DNA from: Komagataella phaffii GS115
Taxonomy: Eukaryota > Ascomycota > Pichiomycetes > Pichiales > Pichiaceae
Length of the DNA: 64,000 nucleotides
Assembly (NCBI RefSeq): GCF_000027005.1
Contig: NC_012964.1
Location: forward strand, 1,240,001 to 1,304,000
Reading direction: 5' to 3'
Part shown: positions 51,101-58,993 of the stretch, piece after piece
Numbering within the stretch: position 1 is the stretch's first letter
Layout of the letters: each line of letters starts with the position of its first letter
Translations under genes and position numbers: made by a program
The notes under the pieces: generated by a model
Told to the model about the DNA's origin: nothing
The model's database searches: none
Seen by the model: only the letters and a program-made list of their open reading frames with translations

Positions 51101-51224
51101 TATATTTAAACAGGTGTTTACAGGAATTTCCAATAATGACTCTCTAAAGAAGGATCTTTTCAGCCAAAAGTTATCTAGGGAGGATCAGGAGGTCATTCAA
51201 AGCGTATTAGAAGTAACTAAATAG
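48198..51224 (+). CDS. NMD5: Importin-beta family karyopherin, Nmd5/Sxm1 (importin 7/8) type
   Basis: Nuclear import receptor made of HEAT repeats. 1008 residues (yeast Nmd5 1048). The N-terminus MDVEVLHSCFVGTLQADEGI and FLGACLDILNEEGV match the Nmd5 pattern (MDITELLQCFACTLD, FLGACLDII). Later agreements are PYGFLNARTCEV, PTMQKLLNLSNIMETDTIS, LLSFENS, ENSTFLTRSISPLMW and the end PLDSVDVFGIFKQVF. An acidic loop near the C-terminus (EPEGDDDDDHPD) is typical. In yeast Nmd5 imports TFIIS, Hog1 and Crz1. Sxm1 is a close alternative. An in-frame TGA lies 30 nt upstream, so the start is secure. Confidence 0.85.
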   Translation: MDVEVLHSCFVGTLQADEGIRANAEGQLKELEKNFGFLGACLDILNEEGVSTDTKRACVTYFKNRIVKNWGNSQAIDHDERPIIRERLVQGLINNERFVQNMLFPALSTILAYDYPKSWPEFLPLTINLLNDTANQNAVFAGIVCLSEICRSYRWSENASRSSSLDPIIMKTFPGILTIANSLLEVDTDTVLVGEMLKLILKCYKFATYYDLPEPLRTESSIYGWGTLHVRIIQKQLPASVMAKDEDERVRSPYVKAQKWGFNNLTRVFTRYASNNLSQKFDYPEFKTVFINHFAPELIKTYFQIIGQWREGSKWLSPACLYGLVEFIEYCIPQKDTWRLIKPSVNDLIAHFAYPLLIPSDSLLELFESDPYEYIHMILNVYDSTTSPAMAVVSLLYTLLQKRSKSCLELVMQLIYEKLTSLEDDNSLEGAKQREGAFRLLGAIAHKLVKRNCVFYPQIEQFLATFVFPYFNSPYGFLNARTCEVATKFDGLEFQNKENLATLYRGVVNCFQNETDLPVQLEGALGIQTFIDAPEFKEALEPIILPTMQKLLNLSNIMETDTISAVIQNLVENYAEQLQPFGLELMDKLTEQLSRLLVEIETSTEQDDNTEKEMVVLGTLNTIITVLLSFENSKETILQLEQSFYPAIEYCLKNGMQDFFTEVAELIENSTFLTRSISPLMWQVFELVMNTFENGTGKFYLSDFVPALKNYLTFGAEVFKKNAHYNNAMMKLIISSFEDALDNNDLDEEQLSIACNLAFTFVLCLGEDSKPFLPTLLKTTIAMSNLKVRTYECKVFLNDVVLACFVHDIQGTLQSLLESQTLYPLLTHWFDLSQHLFRVFDLKLSLIAAMSIINLPRDFLIQTKLDSLLPNFGLMISSLLRKLPDAITNLTKQREEYDETLLASASSKAEDEFLQEPEGDDDDDHPDVLKDDYLQFLQTAQSKDDVDEFTMVDDPLTTTPLDSVDVFGIFKQVFTGISNNDSLKKDLFSQKLSREDQEVIQSVLEVTK

Positions 51225-51256
51225 TGAGCATTTCATATAGAATTAGCAAAACGCTA

Positions 51257-53500
51257 CTACGCAAAACCTCCTAATCTCTTTTTTCTTTTCTTAGCTTGCT
51301 GCGATTGTGAGGACGCCCGTTGAGAGTTTACTTGAGATTGGGTTTGCGAGTGTGGTTTTTGCGTTAACTGGGAAAATGATAATTGGGAGTTAGTGTTCTT
51401 ATTTTTCTGTTTCTGTGAGAGATTGATGGTTGGAATTTGTGATTGCACTGGCGTGAAGGCCTTTTTTGGGTTAATCTTCTGCTGTTTAGAAGTTTTGAGT
51501 GAATTATCATACTCATTATCCCAATCAGAGACCAGATCTTCCCATGATTCTAGGCTCAGGTCTGGAATGGTATCTTCAGCTCCTATGTTTCGGACAAGAA
51601 TCATGTTTAGACCAACAAACTGGGTTATTTTGTTACAAGTTTCAACAAATGGTTGAGATACTTCTTTTGAGGCTTCTGGAGGAAGAGTCCACAAGCACTT
51701 GATGAAATGCTGGACTGAGGTCATGGAATACTGAAAACTTGGTCCAAAAATTGGCTTGAGCATTGAAGTATTCGATATGTCAAACAACAAATTTGAGTTT
51801 TCAAAATGAAAGTAGAGCTGATTAATCATGGAGTCTAACTCCTCAAAATCATCAATATACTTTGGCTGAGGTATAACTTTACCAAGACACTTCAAGCGAG
51901 AGTCGTTGTTCGATTTTACAAATGAGTCCAAATACTCTCCCAAAGCATAGGCATAGTCTTGGATTATATGAACAGAATTTACGTCCCCAAAAGAAGGAAG
52001 ACAATTCTCAAAAATGCGATTGACCTCTGACAAGGAAAGAGGTGACTTTGATGTCCTACTGTTTAATTCTGATTGGCTCAGGTACGGTAAGACCTCCAAT
52101 TGTTCATCATCTTCCATCTTCAAATCAGGTGTTGGGGAAAATAATGCAAACGCAAATTCGTTGTTCAGGTTGACATAAAAAATAATGAATATGGTCAACT
52201 GATGAGATTTATTGGAGTCATTGTTCTCCTGTGGAATTTTAAGCACGGAGAGTGATCTCACTGAATCTGAGGATTCCAGCGTTATGTATTGTGGATCATT
52301 CAGCAGATGGAATTGATGGCTTGATTTGGTGAAACCGAGCTGCAGTATTTCAACGACAGAATGACAACCCGAATAAAGAAAGCACATGAATCGACCATCA
52401 ACTTGATACAGATGAAGTTTCAAGGACATATCATGGTCTCTGAGGTAGTGTTTCCAAGAAAATAAACGTTCAAAGGTGAATGAGTCGACCACTATCAGTT
52501 CCTTAGTTGTCAATACAAACAGATAACCCTCCGCATGTTCAACGAATAGTAACTTTGACCATGACGTCAACTCAACAATACATGTCATTGTTTTGAAATT
52601 GTAATGATATAAAGATGAACGACACCAGATAAACAAAGATTTATCATCGACAAAAAGTGATTGTTTGTAGTTGGAAAGTTCCATTGGGTCATAAATAGTA
52701 CATCCTCCCTTTTCGGTCAATATAGAATTAGACAATTCAAAACATTTAAGATTCCCATCATTATCCATTATTGAGAATTGTTTGTTATTCTTTCGGTTGA
52801 ATGCAAAATCTGAAAGATCTCCTTCAAAGTATTCACTGCTATCAAAATGGCATATAATAGATAGATCTTTAGTGTTATGGATTTCCATGAGCTGGACAGA
52901 TCGGACTGTTCTAACCGATAAAATGGGAAAGACCTTCCCATCAGCATCTTTCAATCGTGCCCAACTGATCTGCTTAATCGGGGATATGAAATCGAGAGTT
53001 GTCAAATTTGTCAAAATAGGAAGTTTGGTAAAATGTTCAAGTTGAGGGTTTGAGCCTAAGCTTTCCACCAAAACTGCAGCCTCATAGGCTATTTGAGAGA
53101 CTATAAGCACACTGCTAGAAGAGCCTGACACGTGTGCAACCACTTCATTTCTATTAGAAGATTCAAATCTTGTTGGAGCCACAAGGTCTGATATCGTTGG
53201 ATCAAATCGTGAGGTGGAATTGAATACTGCTGACTCCGAATCGAGATTATAGACAATAGTATCAGGTATATAAATGTCATTGTGTAATTGATCAAGCACT
53301 TTTTTTCTGCCCTTGATGTTGTATGGTTTGGTGGCCATTTGCTTTGGTCTAATGGTCGATCCGTCAATCTTGTAAAGGTGCAGCTTTTGATCCCTCAAAC
53401 AGCCAAAATCCCAAAGTTTCGTTTTATTGGTAGGATCATACTGAATTGCATCAACACCATAAGTAAGCTGAACTCCCGTTTGTTTATGTGGAAAAAACAT
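51257..53500 (-). CDS. RRN6: RNA polymerase I core factor subunit Rrn6-like
   Basis: 747 residues. The N-terminal two-thirds look like a WD40-type propeller (YGVDAIQYDPTNKTKLWDFG, LSVRTVRSVQLMEIHNTKDL). The C-terminal tail is Gln/Ser-rich (SQSQVNSQRASSQSQQ) and ends KKRKKRLGGFA, the basic Lys/Arg-Gly-Phe ending I recall for Rrn6 and its relatives. Rrn6 works with Rrn7 and Rrn11 to recruit RNA polymerase I to the rDNA promoter. Similarity is weak, as is usual for this family, so the name is tentative. Convergent with the importin gene, 32 bp apart. Confidence 0.6.
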   Translation of the reverse strand: MFFPHKQTGVQLTYGVDAIQYDPTNKTKLWDFGCLRDQKLHLYKIDGSTIRPKQMATKPYNIKGRKKVLDQLHNDIYIPDTIVYNLDSESAVFNSTSRFDPTISDLVAPTRFESSNRNEVVAHVSGSSSSVLIVSQIAYEAAVLVESLGSNPQLEHFTKLPILTNLTTLDFISPIKQISWARLKDADGKVFPILSVRTVRSVQLMEIHNTKDLSIICHFDSSEYFEGDLSDFAFNRKNNKQFSIMDNDGNLKCFELSNSILTEKGGCTIYDPMELSNYKQSLFVDDKSLFIWCRSSLYHYNFKTMTCIVELTSWSKLLFVEHAEGYLFVLTTKELIVVDSFTFERLFSWKHYLRDHDMSLKLHLYQVDGRFMCFLYSGCHSVVEILQLGFTKSSHQFHLLNDPQYITLESSDSVRSLSVLKIPQENNDSNKSHQLTIFIIFYVNLNNEFAFALFSPTPDLKMEDDEQLEVLPYLSQSELNSRTSKSPLSLSEVNRIFENCLPSFGDVNSVHIIQDYAYALGEYLDSFVKSNNDSRLKCLGKVIPQPKYIDDFEELDSMINQLYFHFENSNLLFDISNTSMLKPIFGPSFQYSMTSVQHFIKCLWTLPPEASKEVSQPFVETCNKITQFVGLNMILVRNIGAEDTIPDLSLESWEDLVSDWDNEYDNSLKTSKQQKINPKKAFTPVQSQIPTINLSQKQKNKNTNSQLSFSQLTQKPHSQTQSQVNSQRASSQSQQAKKRKKRLGGFA

Positions 53501-53941
53501 CCAGGTATATCCCGATTTCTATTGGATACAGCAGTTTTGACTTAGATTTACAGACTGATGAGTATGTGCAGATATTTTTTTTTTCTTAGTTAATCGTTCC
53601 AGCGAATCACTGATACTTTAATATGGGAGGAAATGAGGTTACAAGATGGGCTCTAACTACTATACACGAAAACCGTTACGTTACCAATGATCATTGACTC
53701 TGTTACTTGATACAAAAATAGAATATTGGTGGCAAGATCAATCAGAATCAAACTGTTCAGATCTGTATTACAATCTGCATGTATATGGAGATTAAAGACC
53801 GAGTATAACAAACTGCTCAGTGAAATGTACTAGGAAAAAAAAACACATCCAATAATTTGACTGTGTTGGTAGTAATAAATACAAAGTTTCCCAGAGCTCT
53901 TAGTTCTTAACACCCAGTCAAGTTGAATATTGTGCTATCGA
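53501..53941. other. Intergenic, RRN6 upstream / TRP5 downstream
   Basis: 441 bp between two minus-strand genes. It has a T run near 53576-53587 and an A run near 53833-53842. No coding frame, tRNA or convincing snoRNA was seen. Confidence 0.4.
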
Positions 53942-56111
53942 TCACTCTTTAGTAATGTCTTCGCTGAAACGCAAATCCCATCCAATTTGAGGTCCCAATT
54001 TAGGTAAAATCTCAGCTACACTCTGGACGTCCTTATCACCCCTTCCAGATACATTAATAACTAAGGACTGGTCCGAAGACATAGTCTTTGCAATTTGCAA
54101 TGCGCCGTAGATTGCATGACTAGACTCTAGTGCTGGAATGATCCCTTCCAATTGAGACAGGATTTTGAATCCCTCTAATGCTTGGGCATCAGTTACAGCG
54201 GAAAATTGGGCTCTACCATTTGCTTTCCAGGCAGCCAATTCAGGACCAACTCCAGGGTAGTCCAAACCAGCTGAAACAGAGTGTGTATCATGAATTTGGC
54301 CGTCGTTATCTTGTAGTACATAAGTCATAACTCCATGAAACACACCTGGCTTACCTGCAGTCAAAGTAGCCGAATGGTAAGGTGTATCAATACCATCTCC
54401 ACCGGCTTCAAATCCATAAAGCTTTACAGATTCGTCTTTTTCAAATGGTGAGAACATACCTGTAGAGTTGGACCCTCCACCAACACAAGCACAAACGGCA
54501 TCAGGAAGCTTCCCATCGTTCAGTTCCTTGAACTGTTCTTTAGTTTCGCTTCCAATAATACTTTGAAAAGTTCTCACTAATGTTGGGTATGGATGAGGTC
54601 CAATAGCGGATCCTACAACGTAGTGAGTGGTTTCAAGATTTGACACCCAGAATCTGAAGGCTTCAGAAGTGGCATCCCGAAGAGTCCTTGTTCCTTCCTG
54701 GACAGCCACAACAGATGCACCTAGGATTCTCATCCTGAAAACATTGAGGGCTTGACGGCGAACGTCTTCTGCTCCCATAAAAACAGTGCATTTCATACCA
54801 AATTTGGCAGCAGCAGTAGCAGTTGCAACACCATGTTGACCAGCACCAGTCTCAGCAATAACACGATTCTTGCCTAGACGACGAGCAAGAATTACTTGAG
54901 CCAAAGCATTGTTGATTTTATGAGACCCTGTATGATTCAAGTCTTCTCTCTTCAACCAGATTTGGGCTCCACCAGCGTACTCAGTTAGTCTTTCAGCGCG
55001 GTGAAGGGAAGATGGTCTTCCAATATAGGGGTAAAGAGATTTAAACTCTTTCCAAAATTCTGGATCAGCCACCGCGGCATCAAAGCCTTTCTCTAGTTCT
55101 GCTAAACAAGTGTGCAAAGCTTCAGGTACATACTGACCACCAAATTGTCCAAAATGAGGGTTACATTTGTGAACCTCGTTGAACTGAGTTTCCTCAGTTG
55201 CAATTTCTTGATATGGAATCTCGTTGTCATTGTCACTCAAAGAATCAGTAATAGTAGTATCATCTGTACGTCCAAGAATTTCTCTGACGAACTTCTTTGC
55301 AGCATCAGCTCTTAAGCTTTCAGGTGCTGCGTCAATAACGTTGATTAACTTACTTCCGATGACAACACCATCAGAAGAAGCCCCAACATCCAAATAATGC
55401 TCGCGAGTACTGACACCAAATCCTACAGCAATTGGGCTTGACCCCGCAAAGCTTTTTACTCTCTTCACCAATTGAGGCAATGTGTCAGACATTTTTGTTT
55501 GTGCACCTGTGGTTCCCATTCTAGAAACGACATAGATGAATGAATCTGAGATCTTGCTCAGAACATCCAATCTCTCATCGGTGGTAGCGGGAGCAACCAA
55601 AGGAATATAACTTAGACCTTGCTTAGCGCAATAACCTCTAAATTTAACAGCTTCTTCAGGAGGCAGGTCGCAAATGATGTAACCGTTTGCACCTGCTATT
55701 TTGGTGGCCTCAATCATTTTTTGTTCTCCATAAGCCAAAATTGGATTGTAGTAGCCCATTAAGACGATAGGAACGCTAACACCTTTAGCTCTGGCTTGTT
55801 TAACAATGTCCAAACAGATATCTATATTAACACCATTCTCCAATGCTTTGGTGTTGGCAGCTTGAATGGTAGGACCGTCAGCAATTGGGTCACTGAAGGG
55901 AATTCCCAGCTCAATAATATCCACGCCACCAGCTTGCAGTCCTTGCAAAATGGGGACAGTGTCGTTAATAGTAGGGTAACCAGCAGTGACGAACGTGATT
56001 AAAGCACTACGGTCTGTCAATAGTTAGTAACAGTTCTTGAATTCATTCGCCTAAGGTCAACTTACTTTGCTTTTTAGCCTTTTCAAAGGCACGTTTCAAA
56101 TTTGTAGTCAT
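53942..56111 (-). CDS. TRP5: Tryptophan synthase (fused alpha-beta), spliced
   Basis: Converts indole-3-glycerol phosphate plus serine to tryptophan; fungal enzymes fuse both subunits. Exons on the minus strand are 56111-56066 (46 nt) and 56013-53942, giving 705 residues (yeast 707). Exon 1 encodes MTTNLKRAFEKAKKQ, and the junction yields QNRSALITFVTAGYP, matching yeast ENRNALVTFMTAGYP. Alpha domain (1 to ~255): Glu50 in IIELGIPFSD and Asp57. Beta domain (from ~295): PLP Lys381 in TGSHKINNAL, and the phosphate loop GGGSNSTG. An AGTACT-free Gcn4 site (TGAGTCA) lies 21 bp upstream. Without splicing the frame lacks a proper start. Confidence 0.97.
56014..56065 (-). other. Intron in TRP5
   Basis: 52-nt intron: donor GTAAGT, perfect branch site TACTAAC, acceptor TTGACAG about 10 nt beyond the branch adenine. 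Phase 1. Removing it restores the conserved N-terminus of the alpha domain. Yeast TRP5 has no intron. Confidence 0.95.
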
Positions 56112-56131
56112 GATGATGATAGATTTGTTCG

Positions 56132-56138
56132 TGAGTCA
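56132..56138 (-). promoter_or_regulatory. Gcn4 site upstream of TRP5
   Basis: TGAGTCA on the + strand, reading TGACTCA for TRP5, the optimal Gcn4 site. It lies only 21 bp before the ATG, so it could be in the leader; function is inferred. Confidence 0.6.
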
Positions 56139-56381
56139 AATTTCAGATTTAGAAAGAAATTTTTGGAGGGAGCCTGGAATCGCGATATCTATTACTCATA
56201 GAATAATAACTGTCGGGCTTAGCATTATAGAGAGGTAAAGTAAAATGAAATACGAATGGTTACCAGACAATGTGGTTTGTGAATTACTATTCGTCGGTTG
56301 GTTTTTTTTCTGTCTTTTTTTAGTAGCCAAGTTGTTGTTGGTGTGTGGGGTATCATTAACTTGGGTGGACTTCGGTATCCC

Positions 56382-56391
56382 AAATTTTTCA
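56382..56391 (-). promoter_or_regulatory. RRPE-type element upstream of UTP9
   Basis: AAATTTTTCA on the + strand reads TGAAAAATTT, the rRNA-processing element bound by Stb3 in yeast. No PAC partner site was found in this region. Confidence 0.45.
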
Positions 56392-56485
56392 GTTGATTAC
56401 ACGACCATGAACATTTTTTTTTCTTTCTCTAAATATTTTTCTAGCACCTTTAAGATAAACCCTATCTTGCAACTATAGTTCCCAG

Positions 56486-58102
56486 ATGGCTTATTCTGTT
56501 AGCAAAACGTTGTTTGATCCTGAAGGTCGTTTTTTTGGCTACAGTGTTGACAGGAGGAGCCGTAATGAAATAATTATTTGTGAAGTTTCTTCGGGACAAG
56601 TTGTCAGTCGTTTCCAGCTGGATATGCAGGATGAGATTCTAGCATTCACTTGGGTAACTCAAAAACAATCAAAAGCTTCAGTCAAGAGGGCAAGTAAAAG
56701 AACAACCAATGGGGAAGTTGTACAAGCCAATGGGGGTGCTATCCCTTTGAAGAATTTAGCAGTGATGCTCAAAAATGGTGCCATTCTAATACTATCCCCC
56801 TATCACAATGACATCAGCAATAAGATTGTTAATGAAAGTGAAATTAAGTGCCTCAGTAGCTACAGTGACTCAAACGGTATATTTTATGGCTATGATAAAG
56901 AATTGAAAGCCATAAAGCTATTTAATGCTACAGAGAACAGAAGTGTATCCACTTTGGAGTTTAGCGTCGACAAGAACATAGATTTGATTCAAGTCTTGAA
57001 GAACAACACCTTATTGCTAGCATCTGCATCCATCTATCTAGTATCTCCAAATGATTCGATTGATTACATTCGTCTCCCCGTTCCAAGAGGTCACGGTACG
57101 AGGATAGTTTCACTGGTCCAATCTATAAGAAATCCCGATATTATTGTTAGTGCTAGGATAAACGATACGACATTGTGCGTCCACTCATTACACAAAAAGG
57201 GCACTGTTACTACTGTTGACACTCTGCTGACTGTGATCAGTATTCACAATTTTGAGCTCGATGATAATGAATACCTTGCAACCTTGAATGACAATGGTGT
57301 AATTCAAATATGTCAGCTTCCCACGGGAAAGGGCCAAACTATCACATTTTCTCAAATAAGCACAGATTCGAAGGTTCCATTGACAGGCTTCTATGTTAAA
57401 GATGGGTTCATCACTGTCAGTTGGTTCCAAGATATGCACCCCCGATTTGCAAAGTTTCCCTGCAGAGATTCTGACTACATTATCGAAACCGAAGAAAACT
57501 CAAGTGAATCTCAAGAAGAGGATGATGACAAAGATGAAGACGAAGTAACAAACATTCTTGAAAGCGAAAAGGAGGAAATAATTGACTCTAATAATATTGT
57601 AGAAACCGCTGAAGAGTTGTACGACTTGATCTCCAACAACATTGAAGACGAATCAAAAGTTATTAGCATTTGCGCTTCAAATAACTCCAACGTAGGAGAA
57701 ACAGTGAAAAATTTGAATAAGTCCAAAGCTTCCCGTTTGTTTATCATCTTGGTTCAGTATTTCACTTCTAACGTGGTCCATTCTTCAAGTTTGAAACTCT
57801 GGATAAAATGGATCATAGTAACACACGGCCGAATCCTTATAGAGTCCCCTGAAACTGTGCAACTTCTACAACTTTTGTCATCGATTCTGGATGAGGAGAA
57901 AAAAGTTCTTCCTACAATGCTTTCTTTGCAAGGAAAATTGACCTTATTAAAGGCCCAACTAAGTTTGAGAAATGAGATTGCTAGCATATCCTTAGAGGAT
58001 GAGGAGAAGAACGTCAATTCGACAACTGTATACACTGTAGCAGACGAGAACTTGACCTACGACAACGGAGAAACCGATGATTTTGCCAACGTTGAAGAAT
58101 GA
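56486..58102 (+). CDS. UTP9: t-UTP subcomplex protein Utp9
   Basis: Component of the t-UTP/UTP-A part of the small-subunit processome, needed for rDNA transcription and early 18S processing. 538 residues (yeast 575). The N-terminal two-thirds are propeller-like with weak repeats; a long acidic linker follows (SESQEEDDDKDEDEVTN). The C-terminal helical domain aligns well by recall: LKLWIKWIIVTHGR with LPLWLKWLLTLKSG, VLPTMLSLQGKLTLLKAQ with ILPVLLGIQGRLEMLRRQ, and the end YDNGETDDFANVEE with YANGESDEFVDASE. Confidence 0.85.
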   Translation: MAYSVSKTLFDPEGRFFGYSVDRRSRNEIIICEVSSGQVVSRFQLDMQDEILAFTWVTQKQSKASVKRASKRTTNGEVVQANGGAIPLKNLAVMLKNGAILILSPYHNDISNKIVNESEIKCLSSYSDSNGIFYGYDKELKAIKLFNATENRSVSTLEFSVDKNIDLIQVLKNNTLLLASASIYLVSPNDSIDYIRLPVPRGHGTRIVSLVQSIRNPDIIVSARINDTTLCVHSLHKKGTVTTVDTLLTVISIHNFELDDNEYLATLNDNGVIQICQLPTGKGQTITFSQISTDSKVPLTGFYVKDGFITVSWFQDMHPRFAKFPCRDSDYIIETEENSSESQEEDDDKDEDEVTNILESEKEEIIDSNNIVETAEELYDLISNNIEDESKVISICASNNSNVGETVKNLNKSKASRLFIILVQYFTSNVVHSSSLKLWIKWIIVTHGRILIESPETVQLLQLLSSILDEEKKVLPTMLSLQGKLTLLKAQLSLRNEIASISLEDEEKNVNSTTVYTVADENLTYDNGETDDFANVEE

Positions 58103-58108
58103 TAGATT

Positions 58109-58129
58109 AATATATGTATGTATATATAG
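58109..58129 (+). terminator. Probable UTP9 3'-end (polyadenylation efficiency) element
   Basis: AT-rich run with TATATG, TATGTATG and TATATATA words just after the UTP9 stop. These are the yeast efficiency-element types that direct 3'-end formation. Confidence 0.5.
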
Positions 58130-58332
58130 TTGGAGACTCTGTATTGTATAAGGTGGAGACGATAGAACTTAATAATACTAATAATACCTTGGACCATTTC
58201 CTGAACCGCGCTATTCCATCAGCTTGCTTTTCAATTTTTTTTTTTCCCTCCATTCGCAGAGAAGTACATGATTAGAAAACTTTTTCTGTTTTAATTTTTT
58301 TTTCTGGAAATACGTTTATCAACACAGCCGCA

Positions 58333-58950
58333 ATGTCCAGTGAAAAGTTACACATTTCATACAACTTTATCCATAAGCTGTGTCAAGAAACAGCCGTTAA
58401 AATTAGGGAAGATGGTAAACCAGATGTGATTGTCGCAATTGGAGGAGGAGGTTTCATCCCAGCAAGAATACTCAGAAGCTTCATTAAGCTACCTGGTGAA
58501 AAGAATATTCCAATTCAAGCCATTGGTTTGTCCTTGTACGAAGATATGGAAAATGGAGAGGATGCAATTGGTAAAGAGGTCATCCGTACGCAGTGGCTTG
58601 ATTTCGGAGCTCTGAGTCAACATTTTGATTCTTTGATAGGTAAGAACGTGCTGATCATTGATGAAGTCGACGACACCAGAACTACATTACATTATGCAGT
58701 CAGTGAATTGTACAAAGACGTCAAAGAAATGGCAGAAAAATTGGGACGTCAAGATGAAATCACCAAGTTCAACATTTTTGTCCTTCACAACAAGAACAAG
58801 CCAAAGAGAGCAGAAATAGACTTCAAAATGCTAGGTGGTGGGCAGTATTATGCAGCAAGAGACGTTCCAGATGCTTGGATCGCCTATCCATGGGAAGCTG
58901 TAGACATAGACGAACATCAAAAACAAGCTGAAAGACAGGGTTTCGTGTAG
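58333..58950 (+). CDS. XPT1: Xanthine phosphoribosyltransferase Xpt1
   Basis: Salvages xanthine (and guanine to a degree) to nucleotides using PRPP. 205 residues (yeast 209). The PRPP-binding loop reads VLIIDEVDDTRTTLHYA (126-142), preceded by IPIQAIGLSLYEDM and RTQWLDFGALSQHFDSLIGK, which match Xpt1 rather than Hpt1. The first Gly-rich loop is AIGGGGFIPARILRSF. The end (AYPWEAVDIDEH) is also conserved. Convergent with SGM1, 43 bp between stops. Confidence 0.93.
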   Translation: MSSEKLHISYNFIHKLCQETAVKIREDGKPDVIVAIGGGGFIPARILRSFIKLPGEKNIPIQAIGLSLYEDMENGEDAIGKEVIRTQWLDFGALSQHFDSLIGKNVLIIDEVDDTRTTLHYAVSELYKDVKEMAEKLGRQDEITKFNIFVLHNKNKPKRAEIDFKMLGGGQYYAARDVPDAWIAYPWEAVDIDEHQKQAERQGFV

Positions 58951-58993
58951 TGCGACTGTTGATCAGACTGTATCTAGATCATTAATTAATTCT

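Larger units (their letters stand above)
56112..56485. promoter_or_regulatory. Divergent TRP5/UTP9 promoter region
   Basis: 374 bp. TGAGTCA at 56132-56138 is a perfect Gcn4 site on the TRP5 side. An RRPE-type element TGAAAAATTT (minus strand, 56382-56391) lies about 95 bp before UTP9 and fits its ribosome-biogenesis role. T-rich tracts occupy the rest. Confidence 0.6.

Noticed and set aside
53557..53620. Box C/D snoRNA-like spacing (TGATGA ... CTGA)
   Set aside because: The C box lacks its purine and no terminal stem pairs the ends.
53942..56020. TRP5 as a single-exon gene from about 56020
   Set aside because: That start is not an ATG and falls inside the intron; splicing gives the conserved N-terminus.
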